Shown one piece after another: positions 38,742 through 46,868 of a stretch of 46,943 nt of DNA. Source of the DNA: Bacillota bacterium. Lineage in GTDB: Bacteria > Bacillota > Clostridia > Lachnospirales > Bianqueaceae. The stretch spans positions 1 through 46,943 of the forward strand of contig JAFZQZ010000003.1 of assembly GCA_017620135.1 (NCBI GenBank), in the 5' to 3' direction. Numbering within the stretch: the first letter of the stretch is position 1; every line of letters begins with the position of its first letter. The position numbers and the translations under genes were made by a program. Under the pieces are notes generated by a model, which was given only the letters and a program-made list of their open reading frames with translations, had not been told where the DNA came from and searched no databases.

Positions 38742-40828
38742 CTGCAAACTTTGAACCGCTGTTTACCCCGTGGAAAATCGGCAATGTCGAGATCAAAAAC
38801 CGGATCGTGATGCTGCCCATGGAAGGCACGAACATGATCCAGTGGGAAGCGAAGACCGGATTCGTCAAAGGAATCGAAGAACTTTACCGTGACCGCAAGG
38901 ACAATCACGTCGGATTGTTTATCCCGGGCCTGATCCCGCTGATCAGTATCATCGGGGAGAAGTGGGCCTACAAACACCCGGAAGTGTTTGAACCGGTGAA
39001 GCCGATCGTGAAAGAGATCCATGAGAGCGGCGCGAAGATCTTCTTCCAGCTGAGCGCCGGCTCCGGGCGGTCGATGCTGCTGCCGCCCATGCTGAAACCG
39101 TTCGTGAAGGACGGGCTCCTGAAAAAAGCCTCCTCGAAGATGATCATGTCCAAATGGTGGTATTCCGCGCCGGATCCGGATGAACCGAACGTGTGGGATC
39201 CGGACGTGAAGATGGATCTGTTCACCTCCGAGATGATCAGCCAGTTTGTCTATGCCTTCGGCCAGACGGCCAAGCTCTGCAAAGATGCGGGCGTCGACGG
39301 CGTCGAGATCCACGCGGTGCACGAGGGATACCTGCTCGACCAGTTTGCCATGCCCTATACCAATCATCGGGACGATCCGTACGGCGGCAGCCTGGAGAAC
39401 CGACTGCGTTTCGCGTGTGAAGTCGTGAAGGAAGTCAAGAAAGTCTGTGGTGAGGACTTTCCGGTATCGCTGCGGTATTCGGTCTGCTCGATGACCCGCG
39501 GATATAACGAAGGCGCCGTGCCCGGGGAAGAGTTCGAGGAAGTCGGCCGGACGATGGAAGAGTCGGAAAAAGCCATCAGGATCCTGGAAGAGGCCGGCTA
39601 TGACATGTTCAACTGCGACAACGGCACCTATGACGCCTGGTTCTGGGCTCATCCACCGGTGTACGCACCGCTGAACCTGAACCTTTCCTATGTGGAACAT
39701 ATCAAAAAGTTTACCTCCAGGCCGGTCGTCTGCGCCGGCCGTCTGCAGCCGGATGCCGCGGCTGAGTCGATCGCGGCCGGCCGGATCGATGCCATGGGCG
39801 TCGGGCGTCAGCTGCTCTGCGATCCCGAATATGTCACCAAAATCAAAGAAGGACGGCTGGATGACATCCGTCCGTGTATCGCGTGCCACGGCGCGTGCCT
39901 GCCGTTCAACGGGCTGAACGGAAAGGGGACCGATATCGACCCGATGCATATCGAGATGGGTCGTTGTGTGCTCAATCCATGGACGAATAATGAGAAAAAG
40001 TATTCCAAAGCACAGGCCAAACGGCCAAAGAAAGTGGCCGTCATAGGCGGCGGCCTGGGTGGAATGGAAGTTGCGATCCAGGCTTCGCTTCGCGGCCATA
40101 CTGTGGACCTCTACGAGAAGACAGACCGCCTGGGCGGTGTGTTCAACGCCGCGGCAGCCATGTCGTTCAAGGAGAAAGACAAGGAACTGTTTGGCTGGTA
40201 TGACAGAGCGATCAAAAAGACCACCGCCAAGGTCCATCTGGATACCGAGATCGACGATCTCTCTTCGCTGGACGCGGATATCGTCGTGGTCGCGATCGGC
40301 GCCAAGGCGAGAAGCCTTTCGATCCCCGGCGGGGAGCGGGCCGTGACCGCGGTGGACTATCTGAACGGGAAGGTGGAAGCCGGTGATCAGGTGGTCATCA
40401 TCGGCGGCGGGCTGACCGGCTGCGAGATCGCCTATGACCTGGCGCTGCAGGGAAAACACCCGTCGGTGGTCGAAATGACGGAAAATCTGGTCGGCGCGCG
40501 AGGGATCTGCATGGCGAACTCCAGCATGCTCCGCGAGCTTCTTCGCTATCATCAGGTTCCCACGTATCTGAAATCGACCGTCGAGTTGATGGATGAGACG
40601 ACCGTTTCCATCAAAACGCCGGACGGCGTGAAGCAGGTGCCGGCGGATACGGTGATCATGTCCGTGGGCTATACGCCGGACCAGCGTTTCGCCGGGCAGG
40701 CAAAGGAAAACGCAAAGAAGCTGCTTTCAAAGAAGAAGATCTACTTTGTGGGAGACTGCGACCAGGTGGGAAGCTTGAAGACCGTCATCAAGCAGGCCTA
40801 CGAGCTCGTGCAGAAGATTTCGTACTGA
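38738..40828 (+). CDS. 2-enoate-reductase-like flavoenzyme (old yellow enzyme plus FAD domain)
   Basis: The 696-residue protein has an FMN barrel with IHAVHEGYLLDQF (H192, H195, Y198) and DDPYGGSLENRLRF, as in clostridial 2-enoate reductases and BaiCD. Its 4Fe-4S cysteines are C380, C383, C387 and C410, with a 22-residue gap before the last that is about twice the usual. The FAD/NAD(P) module starts at about 433 (VAVIGGGLGGMEVA), with the second fold at VVIIGGGLTGCEIAYDLA. It should reduce a C=C bond conjugated to a carboxylate or ketone. I start at 38738 (CGGAGGG upstream), overlapping the membrane gene. Confidence 0.92.
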   Translation: MTANFEPLFTPWKIGNVEIKNRIVMLPMEGTNMIQWEAKTGFVKGIEELYRDRKDNHVGLFIPGLIPLISIIGEKWAYKHPEVFEPVKPIVKEIHESGAKIFFQLSAGSGRSMLLPPMLKPFVKDGLLKKASSKMIMSKWWYSAPDPDEPNVWDPDVKMDLFTSEMISQFVYAFGQTAKLCKDAGVDGVEIHAVHEGYLLDQFAMPYTNHRDDPYGGSLENRLRFACEVVKEVKKVCGEDFPVSLRYSVCSMTRGYNEGAVPGEEFEEVGRTMEESEKAIRILEEAGYDMFNCDNGTYDAWFWAHPPVYAPLNLNLSYVEHIKKFTSRPVVCAGRLQPDAAAESIAAGRIDAMGVGRQLLCDPEYVTKIKEGRLDDIRPCIACHGACLPFNGLNGKGTDIDPMHIEMGRCVLNPWTNNEKKYSKAQAKRPKKVAVIGGGLGGMEVAIQASLRGHTVDLYEKTDRLGGVFNAAAAMSFKEKDKELFGWYDRAIKKTTAKVHLDTEIDDLSSLDADIVVVAIGAKARSLSIPGGERAVTAVDYLNGKVEAGDQVVIIGGGLTGCEIAYDLALQGKHPSVVEMTENLVGARGICMANSSMLRELLRYHQVPTYLKSTVELMDETTVSIKTPDGVKQVPADTVIMSVGYTPDQRFAGQAKENAKKLLSKKKIYFVGDCDQVGSLKTVIKQAYELVQKISY

Positions 40829-40849
40829 ACCAGAAGGAGGCAGATCCAT

Positions 40850-41707
40850 ATGTCTGAGATAAAAACCATCCAGTTGGGAGATATTACACTTGCCTACAGG
40901 GAATATGGAACGGGAGACAAAGACCTTCTCTCCTGCCAGAATTTCTTCTTTGAGGACTGTCATATGGCACAGCTCGGACAGCCGCCGTACGACTACCACT
41001 GTTTTCTTGTCTATATGCGTGGCTACGGCATGTCAACCCACATTACGGATGGGATCCAAAGAGATTACATCCGGATCTGGGGAGATGATCTGATCCGATT
41101 CGCGGAAGCGATGAACATTCCTTCCTTTTTCTATACGGGTGTCTCTCATGGCAATTTCTGTGGTTGGCACATCGCCTTTACCCGTCCGGAACTGATCCGC
41201 GGATTTGTCTGCATGGACGGTATTTGTCAGTATCGGGAAACACCATTTGAGTCGCGCTCCCTCATCAAGGGCCCGGATCCTGCCACTTTGGTAGGCAACC
41301 GTGAAGTTCTGGAGAAAATGGCCTGGCTCGAAAAGCTGCCCACCCGGGATCCGAAGCGCCTGGCCCGTCGGGCATCGAATCAAAAGGAACATACCGAGAT
41401 CCTGATGAACCGTTCTCTGGAAGAATTCACTGTTCCTTTCGTGGGAGACATGTCATGCTGCGGAGCAAAAAGCGAGGAGGAATTCTACGCGAAGCTCGCC
41501 GCGATCCCGTTCCCTGTTTTGATCTGGATCGGTGGACAGGACCCACTCGCAAAAGCGGAGGATGCCTTAAAGATCGCCCAAACGATCCCCGGCGCTTCTC
41601 TGCTGACGTATCAACATCTTGGACACGGAGGCGCGGACGAATGTCCGGAACTGGCCGCCCGTGACTGCGATCGTTTCTTCCGCGATACCGAAGGCCGAAT
41701 TCTATAA
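40850..41707 (+). CDS. Alpha/beta hydrolase
   Basis: The 285-residue enzyme has the nucleophile elbow GVSHG with S99, the acid D231 in GGQDPLA and the histidine H259 in HLGHGG. These are the catalytic triad of alpha/beta-hydrolase esterases or C-C hydrolases. It has no signal peptide. AGGAGG precedes the start and it follows the enoate-reductase-like gene by 21 bases, so it probably acts on the same substrate, for example by hydrolysing an ester or thioester. It is followed 25 bases later by a gene of a different kind. Confidence 0.9.
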   Translation: MSEIKTIQLGDITLAYREYGTGDKDLLSCQNFFFEDCHMAQLGQPPYDYHCFLVYMRGYGMSTHITDGIQRDYIRIWGDDLIRFAEAMNIPSFFYTGVSHGNFCGWHIAFTRPELIRGFVCMDGICQYRETPFESRSLIKGPDPATLVGNREVLEKMAWLEKLPTRDPKRLARRASNQKEHTEILMNRSLEEFTVPFVGDMSCCGAKSEEEFYAKLAAIPFPVLIWIGGQDPLAKAEDALKIAQTIPGASLLTYQHLGHGGADECPELAARDCDRFFRDTEGRIL

Positions 41708-41732
41708 CCACTGCAGGAGGATCTGGAAGACG

Positions 41733-42680
41733 ATGAAAAAGAAAAACCCGAACCTTTATATGATCCCGGCACTCGTTCTGGGGGTCGGCTTTATCCTGTA
41801 TATGGTGCTTGTGCGGGGAGTGACCGATAACTATGTGTTTATCGTTGGCGGCGTTATCGCAGGCGCGGCCGTGCTGATCCTTTTCCTTCTGTTCGGCCGG
41901 GAGAAGTCGCAGGAAAAGGAGACGAAGTCCTCTGCCGGTAAAAATCTTCCGAATCCCGTGATAGCGCTGAAAAATTACAACAAAACCGCTATCCATCAAA
42001 TCGACGACCCTGAGATCCTGTATGAAATCGCGACGATCGATTTCGGGCTTGAGGAAAATCTGCATATGTTCTATGCGGATCCCTTTAAGTGGAATCCGCA
42101 GGACCGATACAGACCCGGCGGGGAAAACGACTGGTCCAAAATAAGGGAACGCGACGATATCAGAAGGAACAACGCGTCTGTCGCGGTGGAACGTCTGAAT
42201 GATCCGGAGCTGCTGGAAAAGATCATACGAAAACACAATATCGTGTCGCTGGAAGCGGCAGAAAAACTCTGCCGGATCAGGCCCGAAGCCGCCTTGGCGA
42301 TGGCGGAAGACGAAAGCTTTTCTATTCCCGAGCGAAAAGTCGCGTTAATGACATTGTCAGATGAGACGGTGCTGAAAGAGCGATATCCGCAGATCGAAAA
42401 CGACCAGCTGCGTCTTGTAATGATCAGCCATATTTCGGATGAGGCATTCCTGGCGGATGTGGCCGACCATTCGAAGAGCAAGGAAGTGGGCGCGGCCGCG
42501 GCCGTGAAAGTCTCCGACCCGGAAAAAAGGCTCATCTACTGCATGAAGTACGGAACGCATGAATGGGTCTTTGACAGGACAGAAAGCCAGGAAAACGGCG
42601 AGCATCTCGATATTACAGATTATTATCACTGCAAATTCTGCGGGGAAACAAAGAGAGAAAGCGAGCGGATCCGCATGTAA
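41733..42680 (+). CDS. Membrane-anchored HEAT-like protein with C-terminal metal site
   Basis: The 315-residue protein has two membrane segments at the start (about 7-27 and 31-53), then a cytoplasmic domain with short helical repeats of HEAT type (ASVAVERLNDPELLEKIIRKHNIVSLEAAEKLCRI). It ends in HEW ... YYHCKFCGETKRE (C300, C303), a half zinc ribbon. It is a distant relative of the proteins at 3310 and 8603. I start at 41733, with AGGAGG about twelve bases and GGAAG closer upstream; the earlier in-frame ATG lies within the hydrolase gene. The function is unknown. Confidence 0.8.
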   Translation: MKKKNPNLYMIPALVLGVGFILYMVLVRGVTDNYVFIVGGVIAGAAVLILFLLFGREKSQEKETKSSAGKNLPNPVIALKNYNKTAIHQIDDPEILYEIATIDFGLEENLHMFYADPFKWNPQDRYRPGGENDWSKIRERDDIRRNNASVAVERLNDPELLEKIIRKHNIVSLEAAEKLCRIRPEAALAMAEDESFSIPERKVALMTLSDETVLKERYPQIENDQLRLVMISHISDEAFLADVADHSKSKEVGAAAAVKVSDPEKRLIYCMKYGTHEWVFDRTESQENGEHLDITDYYHCKFCGETKRESERIRM

Positions 42681-42735
42681 GGTCCGGCTGGTTTTTCGGT
42701 ATGATGAGAAGAACTAAGAAAGCCAGGAGAAGAAA

Positions 42736-43419
42736 ATGAAAATAGAGGAACTGCTGGGCTGCAGCCACACGGTCCGGTGTCTGAATAAGGCTGGGATCGA
42801 GACCGTAGAACAGCTGAGAAAGCTGTCGGAGAAAGACCTGCTGGCGATCCGCGGTGTGGGAAAGGTGATCACGCGGGACGTTCTGGCGGCGCTCGAGACC
42901 GTGCCGGTCCACCGACTGTTTATCATTGCGATGTTGGATGAAAAAACGGCGGATTATTGCCGGCGATTATGTGATCTGGTGCTCCCGGAGCCGCTGCCCG
43001 GGTTCCAGCTCAGACCGCATATCACCCTGGCGACGCTGGATGTTTTGGATGTCGATGAGTTTATCGCGGAGAGCCGGCCGCTGTTTCAGGGCATGGAAAA
43101 AGTACCGGTCCGCTTTGAGGAAGCCGGTTTCTACCCGAATATCCGCTCCATTTCGATCCTGCCCCGAAAGGATGACCCGCTGATGGACCTCTTCGAAAAG
43201 GCGACCAGGATCAAGCCGGAGTACCTCGAGAAATATTATGACGCCGGGCCGGAAGGCTACCTTCCGCACCTGACTCTGCTGCATACGGGGCATATGGACG
43301 AAGAGGCGTTGAAAGAAAAAGGTGCAGTGATTCAAAATCACTTCGAGCCGTTTACAGGTTTTATTGAAAAGATCGAATATTCGCTGCTCGTCGGTGAGGA
43401 ACAGTTTCAAATCATCTGA
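42736..43419 (+). CDS. RpoA-CTD-like helical domain fused to a 2H phosphoesterase
   Basis: The 227-residue protein joins two domains. Residues 1-60 (LLGCSHTVRCLNKAGIETVEQLRKLSEKDLLAIRGVGKVITRDV) have the helix-hairpin-helix pattern of the RNA polymerase alpha C-terminal domain. Residues 65-227 form a 2H phosphoesterase, with the two catalytic H-x-T motifs at H95-I-T97 (RPHITLA) and H178-L-T180 (LPHLTLL). 2H enzymes act on 2'-5' or cyclic phosphate bonds in RNA or nucleotides. The fusion suggests that it binds DNA or RNA through the first domain. AGGAGAAG lies upstream. The substrate is unknown. Confidence 0.85.
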   Translation: MKIEELLGCSHTVRCLNKAGIETVEQLRKLSEKDLLAIRGVGKVITRDVLAALETVPVHRLFIIAMLDEKTADYCRRLCDLVLPEPLPGFQLRPHITLATLDVLDVDEFIAESRPLFQGMEKVPVRFEEAGFYPNIRSISILPRKDDPLMDLFEKATRIKPEYLEKYYDAGPEGYLPHLTLLHTGHMDEEALKEKGAVIQNHFEPFTGFIEKIEYSLLVGEEQFQII

Positions 43420-43431
43420 AGAGGAAAAGAG

Positions 43432-43857
43432 ATGGGGAAAACGAATGAAGAACTGCTGCAGGAAAAATACTGGATCATCGATATCCTGCCGAAACAGGTC
43501 CCGGCAGACAGCCCCGGACGGTATTTCGCGGTGGAGGATTATTTTTTGACAGAGCCGCGCCGGACCGCCATCAAACAAAAACACGTCAACTTGATCCTCA
43601 AGCTGAACTGTTACAGGAAAATCATGTTGGATGACGCGGTTGGACCTTCCCCGGAAGTGACGGAAGAGGCCATGCTTTCGCGGTATGTCTCAATCCGGTT
43701 GGACGACTCGCTGATCACATCGGCGCCGGATGAGACGTATCTGACGCTGTTTCATCCGGACGAGGAACTGCTTAAGCTCGTACGGGTGATCGCGGCAGGC
43801 GAAGGACTGTATGTGTGGCAGCCGCAGGATACAGGATCAGAACAGGAAAAACAATGA
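43432..43857 (+). CDS. Small conserved protein of unknown function
   Basis: The 141-residue soluble protein begins TNEELLQEKYWIIDILPKQVPADSPGRYFAVEDYF and continues with alternating helices and strands (LILKLNCYRKIML, YVSIRLDDSLITSAPDETYLTLFHPDEELLKLVRVIAAGEGLYVWQP). I have no function for it. AGAGGAAAAG precedes the start. It starts 12 bases after the 2H phosphoesterase gene and its stop overlaps the next start by four bases. Confidence 0.78.
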   Translation: MGKTNEELLQEKYWIIDILPKQVPADSPGRYFAVEDYFLTEPRRTAIKQKHVNLILKLNCYRKIMLDDAVGPSPEVTEEAMLSRYVSIRLDDSLITSAPDETYLTLFHPDEELLKLVRVIAAGEGLYVWQPQDTGSEQEKQ

Positions 43858-45047
43858 ATTTAGAAAAAACAGGACGGGCTTATGACTTCGAGACGGAGGT
43901 CTCGAGGGATGGCACCGGCAATATGAAAGGCCGGATGGCTGAAAAGCTAAAAGAAGAAGGGATCGCGGATCCGATCGTTCTCTTTGGCGCGGAGATGGAT
44001 TTTCCCACCGCGCCTTGCATCCGGGAAAAGCTGGAAACCTTTGCCAGAGAAGGCATCTATGGTTTTACCCAGGCGGATGAGGCCTACCTTGGCGCCATCC
44101 GCTGGTGGATGAAGCACGTCCGCGGGATGGAAGTGGCGCCGGAATGGATCCTTCCCGTCCAGGGAACGACCTTTGCGCTGTCGATCTGCCTTCGCGCGAT
44201 CACAAGGCCGGGTGAAAAAGTGCTCCTGATGAGTCCGTCTTATTACCGGTTCGACCGCGCCGTCCTGCGTAATGAGCGGGAACCGGTCTATCATTCACTA
44301 TTGCTGGAAAACGGCGAATACAGGATCAACTGGACGGATCTGGAAAAGAAGCTTTCCGATCCGGCCTGCACGCTGATGGTGCTGGTCAATCCACATAATC
44401 CTACAGGAAAAGTATTCAGCGAGGAAGATCTAAAAAAGATCGCGGCGCTGGCAGGGGAGTACCGGGTCACGGTCTTTTCCGATGAGATCTTCGCGGAAAC
44501 GATGCAGCCGGGTTTTGCGGCAGTGCCCTATACAGCGGTGGATCCACTGGGCATCACCTGCACATCCCTGGGCAAGGCTTTCAACCTGACCGGTGTGAAC
44601 CAGGCGAACCTGATCGTTCCGGATGAGACGCTTAGCGAGAAACTTCGCGTCCGGCGAGACCGGGATCACTTTGGAAGTATCGATCCTTTCTTTTACCAGG
44701 CACTTCTGGCAGCGTATACGCCGGATGGCGCGGACTGGATCCGGGCGATGAATGCCCATACAGCTGAAAACGCCCGACTGGTCAGAGAAACGTTGTTGGA
44801 GCAGATGCCGAAGATCCGGCTTCTTCCGGTGGAAGGGACGTTTATCGGATGGCTGGACTGCCGGGCACTTGGCCTGGACGATGCGTCCCTGGAAGCGTTT
44901 TTTGAACAGGCGGGGATCTACGCCGATCCCGGTATAGAGTACGGAGAGGACGGCAGCGGTTTTTATCGATGGAATCTGGCGACGCCCCGGGAGAAACTTG
45001 AAAAAGCGCTGAAGCGGCTGAAAGAAGTATATGATGAAAAAGCTTAA
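43854..45047 (+). CDS. PLP-dependent aminotransferase class I/II, PatB/MalY type
   Basis: The 397-residue enzyme has the fold type I aminotransferase motifs: NPHNPTGKVF, SDEIFAE, and the PLP lysine K241 in TSLGKAFNLTGVNQAN. The start DFPTAPCIREKLETFAREGIYGF and the overall layout resemble the PatB/MalY group, which usually cleave cysteine-S-conjugates or cystathionine (C-S beta-lyases). I start at 43854 with AGGAAA upstream, overlapping the previous stop. It overlaps the following peptidase gene by 17 bases, so these genes are cotranscribed. Confidence 0.9.
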   Translation: MNLEKTGRAYDFETEVSRDGTGNMKGRMAEKLKEEGIADPIVLFGAEMDFPTAPCIREKLETFAREGIYGFTQADEAYLGAIRWWMKHVRGMEVAPEWILPVQGTTFALSICLRAITRPGEKVLLMSPSYYRFDRAVLRNEREPVYHSLLLENGEYRINWTDLEKKLSDPACTLMVLVNPHNPTGKVFSEEDLKKIAALAGEYRVTVFSDEIFAETMQPGFAAVPYTAVDPLGITCTSLGKAFNLTGVNQANLIVPDETLSEKLRVRRDRDHFGSIDPFFYQALLAAYTPDGADWIRAMNAHTAENARLVRETLLEQMPKIRLLPVEGTFIGWLDCRALGLDDASLEAFFEQAGIYADPGIEYGEDGSGFYRWNLATPREKLEKALKRLKEVYDEKA

Positions 45048-46494
45048 GATCGTCCTGTCGCCCGAATGGGGCGAGTTCCAGCAGATGGAAACGGTCAACG
45101 CGATGCTGGTCGAAGAATGGTATGAACCGATCGAGGCAGCACCGAAAGATGTGGCGGCAAGCAGCGCCGCCGTGGCGGCGACTGCTGACGCAGTCAGCAC
45201 CAGTAAAACGCCTTTATTCTGCTTTCCTGATATCGCATTTGGCGGCCGCTGTCCGTTCCCGGAGTGGGATGAACTTTATCTGGAAGACGCGGCCGGGCCG
45301 CTGCCTTATGAGATCCGCCCCATCCCCACGCTGGATGACAACATGATGTTCCGGGGCATCTTCCCGGAGCGACCGGCAGAAGGAACGATCCATGTCCGCT
45401 ACCGGATCTTCCCGCGCATCCTGCCGGAAGGTTACCGCCGGAGTCCATGTTTTGATTTCCGCGCGGAACCAAACGGTCTGAACGGTACCGGTCTGTTCTC
45501 GCTTGTCCTGCCATATTCCGAAGACGAAAAAGAAAAGATGGAGACTGCTCTTTCATGGGATCTTTCCAGGCTGCCCGAAGGCAGCCGCGCGATCTTTTCT
45601 TTGAGCAAGCCTTCCTGCGCTGAAGGAAAGGTCCTTGGCGAAGGAGAGATCCGCGGTGAGGGAGACGTTCTCGGCGAGTACACCAGAAAAGACCTGGCGG
45701 ACACAATGTTCGCGGTAGGCAGGATGCAGGCCTTCGAAAAGGACGGCCTGGGCGTCTACTGGTTCCTGAATCCTCCCTTTGATATCCGAGGGATCGCGGA
45801 AAAAATCCTACCGATCTTTCGTTATGAGAAAAACTATTTTGAAGATCCTTCCGCCGGGTTCCGCGTGTTACTGAGAAGGGACCCGTTCACGCCAAGCGGC
45901 GCCGGTTCTGCTTGCCCATACGCGTTCATCTCCACCTACAGCGCACTGGATACGCCGGAAGATTTCGCGGGGAATGAGGAAAAATGGATCGATGTGTTCA
46001 TCCATGAAATGACGCATACGTGGCCGGCCATGGAAGACCAGACGACCGGCGACGGGACCTGGTTCTGCGAAGGCGCGACGGAATATTACTGTACGATGAT
46101 CCCTTACTGGGGCGGGTTCGCGTCCGCGGAAGAGACTTCCCGCAAGATCCGCCGCAAGATCGTGGAGGATTACCTGGAAAACCCGTACCGGGAAATGCCG
46201 AACAGTGAGATCCCGAAGATCCAGTGGCAGGATCTTCGGGCTCAGCATGTGCCCTATGGAAGAGGGATGCTGTATATCGCCCGCACGGAAGCAAAGCTCC
46301 GCGAAAAAGGAAAGGGAAGCATCCTCGAGATCGTGAAAAAGCACAGCATCACGGATCCCATGACCCGGCAGGAATGGAAAGACTTCATCTTCGAGAAGCT
46401 GGGCCAGGAAGGGCTGGACGATTTTCACGATATGGAAGAGGGCAGGATCCCGTCCTTCGAACCGGATCTGTTCGGTCCGGAGATCCGAATTTGA
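45031..46494 (+). CDS. Zinc metallopeptidase of the M1/M61-like gluzincin group
   Basis: The 487-residue protein has the zinc site HEMTH (H325, E326, H329) followed, after 17 residues, by the third ligand E347 in WFCEGATEYY. That is the gluzincin pattern of M1 and M61 peptidases. The N-terminal 300 residues are mostly beta strands, as in those families, but it is otherwise too divergent to place exactly. No signal peptide is seen. An alanine/serine-rich insert (AASSAAVAATADAVSTS, about 42-58) is odd. The start lies inside the upstream gene; the ATG at 45034 is an equal alternative. Confidence 0.85.
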   Translation: MMKKLKIVLSPEWGEFQQMETVNAMLVEEWYEPIEAAPKDVAASSAAVAATADAVSTSKTPLFCFPDIAFGGRCPFPEWDELYLEDAAGPLPYEIRPIPTLDDNMMFRGIFPERPAEGTIHVRYRIFPRILPEGYRRSPCFDFRAEPNGLNGTGLFSLVLPYSEDEKEKMETALSWDLSRLPEGSRAIFSLSKPSCAEGKVLGEGEIRGEGDVLGEYTRKDLADTMFAVGRMQAFEKDGLGVYWFLNPPFDIRGIAEKILPIFRYEKNYFEDPSAGFRVLLRRDPFTPSGAGSACPYAFISTYSALDTPEDFAGNEEKWIDVFIHEMTHTWPAMEDQTTGDGTWFCEGATEYYCTMIPYWGGFASAEETSRKIRRKIVEDYLENPYREMPNSEIPKIQWQDLRAQHVPYGRGMLYIARTEAKLREKGKGSILEIVKKHSITDPMTRQEWKDFIFEKLGQEGLDDFHDMEEGRIPSFEPDLFGPEIRI

Positions 46495-46537
46495 TAGAAA
46501 AGCCTCCCGACGTTACGAAACCATGACACTATAATAT

Positions 46538-46572
46538 TTCCGCCCCGCTTCTTTAGGGCGGAATCTTTCTTT
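46538..46572 (+). terminator. Terminator at the end of the long plus-strand gene run
   Basis: An 8-bp stem TTCCGCCC / GGGCGGAA with a 10-base loop, followed by the T-rich TCTTTCTTTC. It lies 43 bases after the metallopeptidase stop. Confidence 0.85.
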
Positions 46573-46868
46573 CATCAACGTTCATCCATGCCTGCTGCGT
46601 CTGATTTTGTCCTTTTTCCAGATTTGTACGCAGGTTTTTTCCTTGGTGCGTCTGAAAAGAACGGTTTTCCATTTTCTGCCGCAATGATTTTCTTGAATGA
46701 GCGTCGTTGTTTTTGACACAAAGGCGTTTGTTTCTGTGGAAAAGACTTTCGCCTTGTCAAAGACCGTTTTGAAAGAAAAACCCGGTAAATCCTTCTTTTT
46801 GTGAGTCAAGTCCAAATTTGTGTGTAAATTCCTTTAGGTCATGTTTGGTTGCGAAAGGTGAGCGTTGA
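46573..46868. other. Noncoding T-tract-rich stretch with inverted repeats
   Basis: No convincing gene is seen. It holds several T-tracts followed at about 10 bases by a GCG or CGC (for example TTTTTTCCTTGGTGCG, TTTTCTTGAATGAGCG). It also has one clear inverted repeat, TTTGACACAAAGGCG / CGCCTTGTCAAA (46712-46762). The texture resembles the 292-bp elements at 6944 and 11329, but I cannot align it to them. Confidence 0.4.

Noticed and set aside
38720..40552. 610-codon open frame antisense to the enoate-reductase-like gene
   Set aside because: The plus strand has all catalytic and cofactor motifs in order; the antisense reading has none and lacks a ribosome binding site.
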